64,000 nt of DNA from Eudorina sp. 2006-703-Eu-15. Lineage: Eukaryota; Chlorophyta; Chlorophyceae; Chlamydomonadales; Volvocaceae. Each line of letters begins with the position of its first letter. The first letter of the stretch is position 1. Positions 58,074 to 64,000 of the stretch are shown here, in pieces. Where the stretch lies: NCBI GenBank assembly GCA_003117195.1, contig BDSI01000002.1, forward strand, positions 961,621 through 1,025,620, written 5' to 3'. Both the position numbers and the translations under genes were made by a program. Below the pieces are notes generated by a model. That model had not been told where the DNA came from. It ran no database searches and was given only the letters and a program-made list of their open reading frames with translations.

Positions 58074-61000
58074 TCGACGCGGCTACGGGATCCCCCGTTG
58101 CCGCTTAGGCACTCATTCGCGCGCCCGCGCGCAGCGCGAGGGGTGCAGTGTACATTATAGATCTTGGCGCCTGCTGCCGGTCGGTCGGTGCTCCCGCCCT
58201 CGGTGGGGCCCCGATGGATGTTGGCAGAGGTCGCGTGTACATCGTACGGCAGGCGGCCTTATCTGCTCCGCCCTGTGTCCAGTACCCCTCCTTTCACAGT
58301 TTGTGGGGGTGTTGTTTTTGGTGGTCTTGGTTGTAGACGCTCCGCGGTAGTGAGGTCGCCCGTGTACGGGTCTTCCGTTTGTAGGAGAGCGACTGGTGTG
58401 CAGCTAGGGTTTGGGGGAAACGGCAAGTCACCAAACGTGCAGCTCACATCCTGACTTGTGGAATCCGAACCTGGATGTGACGTAAACTGGACTGAACACG
58501 ACATTGGACACGGCTTCATGACAATGACCAGCGAACGAAAAAAGAAAATCGCTCGGAGTTGGGAATCACATACATCCCAGGGAGGAGGCACGCTGGCGGA
58601 GGCCCGCGCAGCGATTCGACTTGACTGTGGGTAGGTTACCGTTGTCAGTTGTGGAACGTCGAACCCGACATGACCCGACATGACAGTGGTGGTTGAGGAG
58701 TGGCACTGCGGACGCAGTCCCGAGTGCCTGATGGATCATTCTTGACTAACTTGAGCGAGGGGGGAGAGGGGCATGCTTGGTTGGGATCGGAGAGCGGCAT
58801 GCTTGGTTGGAAGGTCGCTTGTTGTTATCACCAGTTGTTGGGGCAGCGGACCCGCACCTGTCGGGCCTTATGGAGAGATTCGATGTGCCCTTCAAAGCAG
58901 TACGGGGCATGATTGTTGGACGAGGTTCGGCTGCATGTGTTGGCCCGTGGGATGTTGACGGCAGTTGATGACTGCAGCATCTTCGTCTGGCGGCGCGCGC
59001 TGCCGGACGAGGCAGGAGCTGTCGATCGTATTGTATTGCGAGGGAGTACGATGGAAGTACAGGTTGCCGCGCGCTGCAGTACATCGCTGTGCAATTCGTT
59101 ATTCCTTTGGGACGTGTTGGTATGGTAATTCTTGGTTGTTGGAGACGATCAGCGGATGGTTTGCGGTGATCCGGGCAGGTAGCATCGGTGCCCATTTTGC
59201 ACGACATGCAGTTCGGTCAGCATGGAATTTTTATGTGAGGGGAACAAGGAAGAGAACCCGAAGAACCAACAGGGAGCGGCGCACGTGCTCGTTTGTTTTG
59301 GTTGTGTTGTTAAGAGTATGGTCAACGGCACCGAAATTTTTATGGTGTGCTTGGCGGCCTCGGGCTAGTAAGGTATGCAGCATTGAGGCCGACGCATTTC
59401 AGCTTACCTTTGTTTGTACCAATGGCCATTGCTGTACATGGCCGCCGGAGTTAAAAGAGTGTCGTGGCCTTGGCCTCGTCAGCGATTACTCGTGCGGACT
59501 GACGACGAATGGTTGATGGTGTTCGCATCCCTCGAGAGAAGAGCAACGCAGTCGTCGGGTTGGATCAGTGTATCTTGGTGCTGTGGCGCAGTACTCCCTG
59601 CTGCGTGCTGCCCTCGCAACCCTCTTCCAGTGCGTCCATTCCGGTGGGGTGTGGTGGCAGTGGTCATGGCCGTGCGATTGCTGGTTGAGGAGCAGACCTC
59701 CGCGCCGGTTGGTCTTTAGGTAGGTGACGGTGCTTTGCGCCGCCTGCCGCCTTGCGGCTTCTATGGTGAGTGGCGAGGTCTGGCGCGCGTGGGACGCTGC
59801 ATGTGCGCCGGCGCCGGGGCTCCCGACGCGGCGCCGGCGCTGGTGGAGGGGCGGATGCGCAGGCAGGTCGAGGCGCAGGTGGTGCGCCTCCGGGCATGGG
59901 GTTGAAGGCACAGTGCTTGCGTTCCCAGGCGCGGCGCCCCACCCATTCCTACAGCACAGCACGGTGGCTTCGTGTGGTGCGTTACTTGCGGCCGTGTTGG
60001 GTGTTGTTGCACTATGCAGCGCAAATCCCGCCTGCCTGTCTGCCTGCCTGGAAGCAGCGCACGGACCAGGACGGATGACGTAAGCCGCGGCTCCGGCCGC
60101 CAGCCGCGCCACGCCCGTTCTCGTTCAACCGCGCGTGCCGCCAGACTGCCAGGGTTGCCGCAACGCCCTGGTTTGAAGTTGCCCGGGCTTAACGTTGCAG
60201 CGACGCGGTGGTGATGGGCTGTATCTTTGTATGTGTGTAGGGTTGATCCACGCTTGCAACTCCACAGCTGCTCGCAAGTGGACCCCGCTTGACCGCGGGC
60301 TCTGGCGGCACCAGTAACGTGAGCTCTGCCTGCATCAATTGCTCATGTTGCTTACCGCTTCAGCGTTCCGCCGCTGTAGGGTGTCGCTGACACAGGCAAC
60401 TAATTGTGTCAGGGACACGCTCGTATGCGGAATCCCCGTTCAGTCAACTTGGGCCTGTTGAGCTTCAGGATGGTAGGAGAGTTGGCGCTCACGCTTTGCG
60501 GTGGCTCCTATCGGCGACCTGGCCTTCCTCCAGGCGCTCAGCGCATTGCCGGTCGCCGCGATGGGTCAGGAGGGGCGCTGAGGGACGGATGGTGACGCGG
60601 TGTCGGATGGGGTCATTCATCCGGGAGCACTTTGTGTGGCCGCGTGCGGTGCGGGAGCGTTGTACTGGTTGTAGCAGGAGGTGGTCCCCCCTACCGAGCA
60701 CCGACACGGCTCACATCGGGGTGCTGCGCAACGGCGGCGGTCGTTGGCGGCGGTGCGGGGAGAGACTTCCGTGCGACTGCCGCACGTGACCACTAGCATG
60801 TCGCCGATGCTTCTCCAGCACGGTCCCTGACGCTCTCAAGGTTTAAGCTTTGCCGTATGTTCAAAAGCAATCTATTCCATAATTTGATACGCCTGGCAGG
60901 CAGCCAGAGATGTCAACTCTGGGCAACCTCCTTAATCAGCGCCGGTGACAAATTCTAGATCCCTGGTGTCCGTGCCCCTGCCACCAGTACAGGCACAACG

Positions 61001-61965
61001 CTTTGATGGACCACACGACAAGCTCTCCACGCAGAGATTCTTGGGAGCCTGCGCTCCATACGTTAAGTCAGTCATCACAGAGACGACGACGAGAATCGCC
61101 CAGCATCGTGAGCGTTTGCCCCACACGGCCTGGGGCGGCCACTTGATGTCTGCAACCGCTCCTGCGTCCTGCCTTCGCAGACCTGGCTAGAATTCCCTTC
61201 AAACTTCGCTCCAAAAACCGCTCAAAAAACGCTCAACACTCTGATAACTGAGCTTTCTCCCTCGCGTATACACAGACGCCTACAGGCGCCTATCCTGGTT
61301 GCTCGCCTGCACATCTAACCTCCTACAGTCGGACCCGGCCGGCGTGCCGTCACGACGCATGCTGGCAAATAGATGGGCCACACGAGCGCTCAGTGTCCAC
61401 AGCACACCGTATGTACTGTCGTACCTATGAGTAAGACGGGGGCCACATATGCAACGCGCACCGGCTGCACGGTGGAAAGGTTCCGCAGCAAAAATGTGTC
61501 TTCACACGAAATTCCTGTTGAGACAAGTCCGCCAGGGTGTACCGGACGAGGTGGTCGCAACGCCGGCCGCCTCCGCTGACGGACGGACCACTCGCCAGCC
61601 ACCTCTGATCTTGCCTTGCTACACCGTACAGGGTACGGCAAACTATTGTAGCACGTCCCCTGGCTAGCTCGCTCTCGTAACCGCCGGCAGCACTGATGCA
61701 AACCTGCAACCTGTCCCCGTCCGCTACCGTTGCATGATTGGAACTTACTACGGGAACGGATACGACATATGTATGGCTCCCGTCACCCGTGCGTGAAAAG
61801 CTCCTTCGGACGTTCCGCGTAACTGCGATTGGTTGCTGTACCAAGCGCGATGGGTTGCCGTACCAACCGCGCGTGTCAAGATCATGAGGACCCCACATAA
61901 TGCCTAAATCACTCGTTTCGAATAAAACCCATGCCATACAACCAGCCAGCCCCGCGCGACCCTCT

Positions 61966-62020
61966 GACACACTCAGACAGACAGATACCGTAGACAGACA
62001 GAGAGACAGACACGCAGACG
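61966..62020. repeat. Imperfect GACA/CAGA microsatellite
   Basis: A run of GACA, CAGA and ACAC words, including AGACAGACAG and GACAGACAGAGAGACAGACA, with interruptions. It directly abuts the candidate signal-peptide exon at 62022-62106. Confidence 0.8.
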
Positions 62021-62021
62021 C

Positions 62022-62106
62022 ACATCCCTTCTTTAGCAAGCACGCTGCCGAACGCCAGCAGCACGACCATCGAGACACACGGCAACCAAAAGCCTGACTC
62101 GCGCAT
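62022..62106 (-). CDS. Possible first exon of a secreted-protein gene (tentative)
   Basis: From an ATG at 62106 the minus strand reads MRESGFWLPCVSMVVLLAFG followed by SVLAKE. This has the n-region, hydrophobic core and small-residue cleavage site of a secretory signal peptide. A GTGCGT donor follows at 62021. Downstream on the same strand, a Cys-containing frame near 61.65-61.57 kb (HQCCRRLRERASQGTCYN) and a frame ending at 60932 could be further exons, but I could not join them with confidence. It may be a chance frame. Confidence 0.25.
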
Positions 62107-62846
62107 CGCTCGCACTTGCTTCCTACCTGCCCTACCGCATCAAACCCGCGAAGGGTCGGTTCCCCCATCGGTCGCTGCGGGATCACCCCAAGACCCCAAG
62201 ACCCGATCTCAGCGCGCCTACGTAATTGTTATGAAATCGCCTCTGACGCTCGCGCATCCGCGAGACAGGTGGAACGGAGCCGTTAGTAACGGCCATCGAA
62301 CATTATTCCTCTGTTGTTCATGTCTTGCAGCTGTGCACGCACGCACCACGTCCGCCGCGGGCAGCAGCCGGCAAAGCCTGCCAGCGCGTCCGGTCGAGCG
62401 CGCCTGCGCCGTGCGTGTCAACGACAAGCTCCCTGATGCACTGGCGCTGCCCCAGCCAGCTCTGCCTTCCGCATTCGCAAGGGACAGCAGATGCCGTCAT
62501 GAACTGCAAGATGCTGCCGTGTTGTCGGAAACACCCCCGCAGGTTACCGCTGGCAGGCACCGATGACCCCCATTACGGGGTACGCTGTACGCTGTACGCT
62601 GAAACGTTCATTCTTTCACCGCCAAGAGCCGCAGGTATGCGGTTCCCCCATGCTATCACCGAGGTATGCAAGCCTAATCCTTCGCGGGTTAAGACTGTAA
62701 AATTTATTCATTCATAACATGGCGCCTTCCCACCGGATCCTTGATGCATCGTGCGCATGGGCCGGCACGCGACATGCTCTCCCAGTCATCTAATGCTCCT
62801 TCCGCTGCAATGCTCTTGTCCATGCTCCAGCGCACTTATTACTGGC

Positions 62847-63691
62847 TCAGTCAGTCTTTTTGGACTTCCGGGCCTGCTCGTCGCCGGCCGGCGCCCCGTC
62901 TGCGGCCCCCCCAGTCGGCGCCGCTGCCGCCACTGCCACGGCAGAAGACCGATGCTGCAAGCCCTCCGCGCCGAACGCTGGCAGCGCGGAGCTCGTCGTG
63001 GCCCCCCTTCCCCCCAGTGCCGCCAGGGCACCGCTGACCGGCCTCGGCGCCCCGTCCGACGGCTGCCGGGCGCCAGGCCTGCCCGCGAGGGTCGCCGGCG
63101 GCCCGCCCGCTGGAGACAGGCCTGCGCCCGCGGCCGGTTGCGCAGCCGCGTCAACGGCACCGGTACCGTCGGCGGCCTCCGGCGGCGCCTGCGGCGGCGC
63201 CGCCATCAGGTCATCCAGAAGGCTGTCGACCGGGTTCTGCATGTTCCGGAGCTCCCGTAACTGCATCGCCATGCGGATCTCCTGCGGACCCACGGGTCGG
63301 CATCGCGGCAACTCGGACCAACGGATTGGGGTGCACAGCACGCAGCCAGCCCCCGACCCCACGGCATCTCCTCTTTTATTTCCTCGGGGCTCACACCGAT
63401 CACCCATCGCAAGGCAAGGCGGCCGCAGGCCACGCAGGAAAAGACGCGGCCCACACCCGCGCGTACTGATTTCCCCACGAGACAGTGTCCCGGGCCGCGC
63501 GCATGCCGTCCCTGGTTCCTTCCTTACAGCTCCCAACGTCCCAAGGACAGGCCAGGTACCGCGCCCCACCTCGGATGCCTGCAGGCGATTGATCTGGTGG
63601 TTGCTGAACACCAGCTTGTGCTCCGCCAGCTTGGACTGCACCACGTACATGATCTTGTCGCGCGCGGGGACCAGCCGGTCGAAGTCGTCAG
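62847..63691 (-). CDS. Unrecognised protein, 3' exons of a gene that probably continues past the window
   Basis: Two exons join in phase: 63691-63570 and 63281-62847 (stop). The first encodes DDFDRLVPARDKIMYVVQSK and EHKLVFSNHQINRLQASE. The second begins EIRMAMQLRELRNMQNPVDS followed by LLDDLMAAPP, then runs into a Pro/Ala/Gly-rich tail of about 100 residues and ends KSKKTD. The conserved-looking part is helical and charged, with no membrane segment. A further upstream exon is required, because the first one starts in phase 1. A frame near 63.84-63.88 kb reading KSLLPLEKSDAREL is a candidate, but its phase does not fit a simple junction. I do not recognise the family. Confidence 0.55.
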
Positions 63692-64000
63692 CTGCGAGAG
63701 TGCATTTCCAGACACGCAAAAAATGCCGTGGTTTTGGTGCCCGTGTGCAATGGCGAGGTGTCCCTTACAAGTTGCGGGGGGGGGTCCCTGGAGCCGCAAG
63801 CATTCCCAGGTTGGCGCCGACGGGCTCACGAGTTCCCGCGCATCAGACTTCTCCAGAGGCAGCAGCGACTTGGGGCCAGCAGCCAACCTGGGCCACGACA
63901 CTACTGCACCCCGTGGTCGCGGTCGCGGTCGTGACGCACTCGGGTGCTGCGCGTCGCACACGAGCGATGGATGGGCGGTGGGCCCTTAGAGCCGGTGGCC

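Larger units (their letters stand above)
57967..62846. other. Long region without a convincing gene
   Basis: 4.9 kb follows CtpA with no domain-bearing exon on either strand. The first part is presumably the CtpA 3' UTR, but I see no well-placed TGTAA; the clearest one is at 62696-62700, far away. The stretch holds a 20-bp duplication (58037-58073), a GACA-type microsatellite (61966-62020) and a possible signal-peptide exon (62022-62106, minus). Confidence 0.5.

Noticed and set aside
1..64000. Transposon, retroelement or viral gene remnants
   Set aside because: I looked for reverse transcriptase, integrase, transposase and capsid-type motifs and long terminal or inverted repeats, and saw none that I could support.

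Overview
This window is nuclear DNA from a GC-rich green alga, most likely a volvocine/chlamydomonadalean species. Coding regions are split by many GT-AG introns, exon GC is very high in most genes, and the algal poly(A) signal TGTAA lies downstream of several stop codons. Two genes carry chloroplast or thylakoid-lumen targeting signals. Nothing looks bacterial or viral: there are no operons, phage genes or CRISPR arrays. I built the gene models by hand from protein-family similarity, splice signals and reading-frame phase. Seven of them (PPWD1, the HAT protein, the thioredoxin, eS24, PEX14, IMP4, CtpA) join to one uninterrupted frame across every intron. The SLC1 model does too, if its uncertain start is accepted.

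Layout, left to right. 778-8114 (-): spliceosomal WD40-cyclophilin PPWD1/CYP71. 9762-15338 (+), divergent from it: a 1332-residue HAT/TPR-repeat protein with an FHA-like region and a probable organelle transit peptide. 18597-20140 (-): a plastid-type thioredoxin-like protein with a WCACC active site. 21365-23558 (-): ribosomal protein eS24, ending in an 11-nt coding exon. 23911-31841 (-): a kinesin-7 of NACK type with motor, coiled coils and NACK C-terminal domain. 32416-37506 (+), divergent from the kinesin: an SLC1/EAAT-type amino-acid transporter. 39146-44592 (+): peroxin PEX14. 46517-49942 (+): the U3 snoRNP protein IMP4. 51064-52636 (-): 3' part of an unrecognised gene. 54316-57966 (+): a thylakoid-lumen C-terminal processing protease (CtpA, S41 family). 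57967-62846: about 4.9 kb with no convincing gene apart from one possible signal-peptide exon. 62847-63691 (-): 3' exons of a second unrecognised gene that probably continues past the window edge.

The genes do not form one pathway. Four concern RNA or ribosomes (PPWD1, the HAT protein, IMP4, eS24), three concern plastid or peroxisome biology (thioredoxin, CtpA, PEX14), one is a cytokinesis-type motor and one a plasma-membrane-type transporter. I found no obviously new multi-gene system. The points most worth a second look are the FHA-like/HAT architecture, the Asp-to-Asn change in the transporter's NMDGT motif, the CACC thioredoxin site, the 11-nt terminal exon of eS24, the NACK-type kinesin in an alga, and a 5'-to-3' rise in third-position GC within genes.
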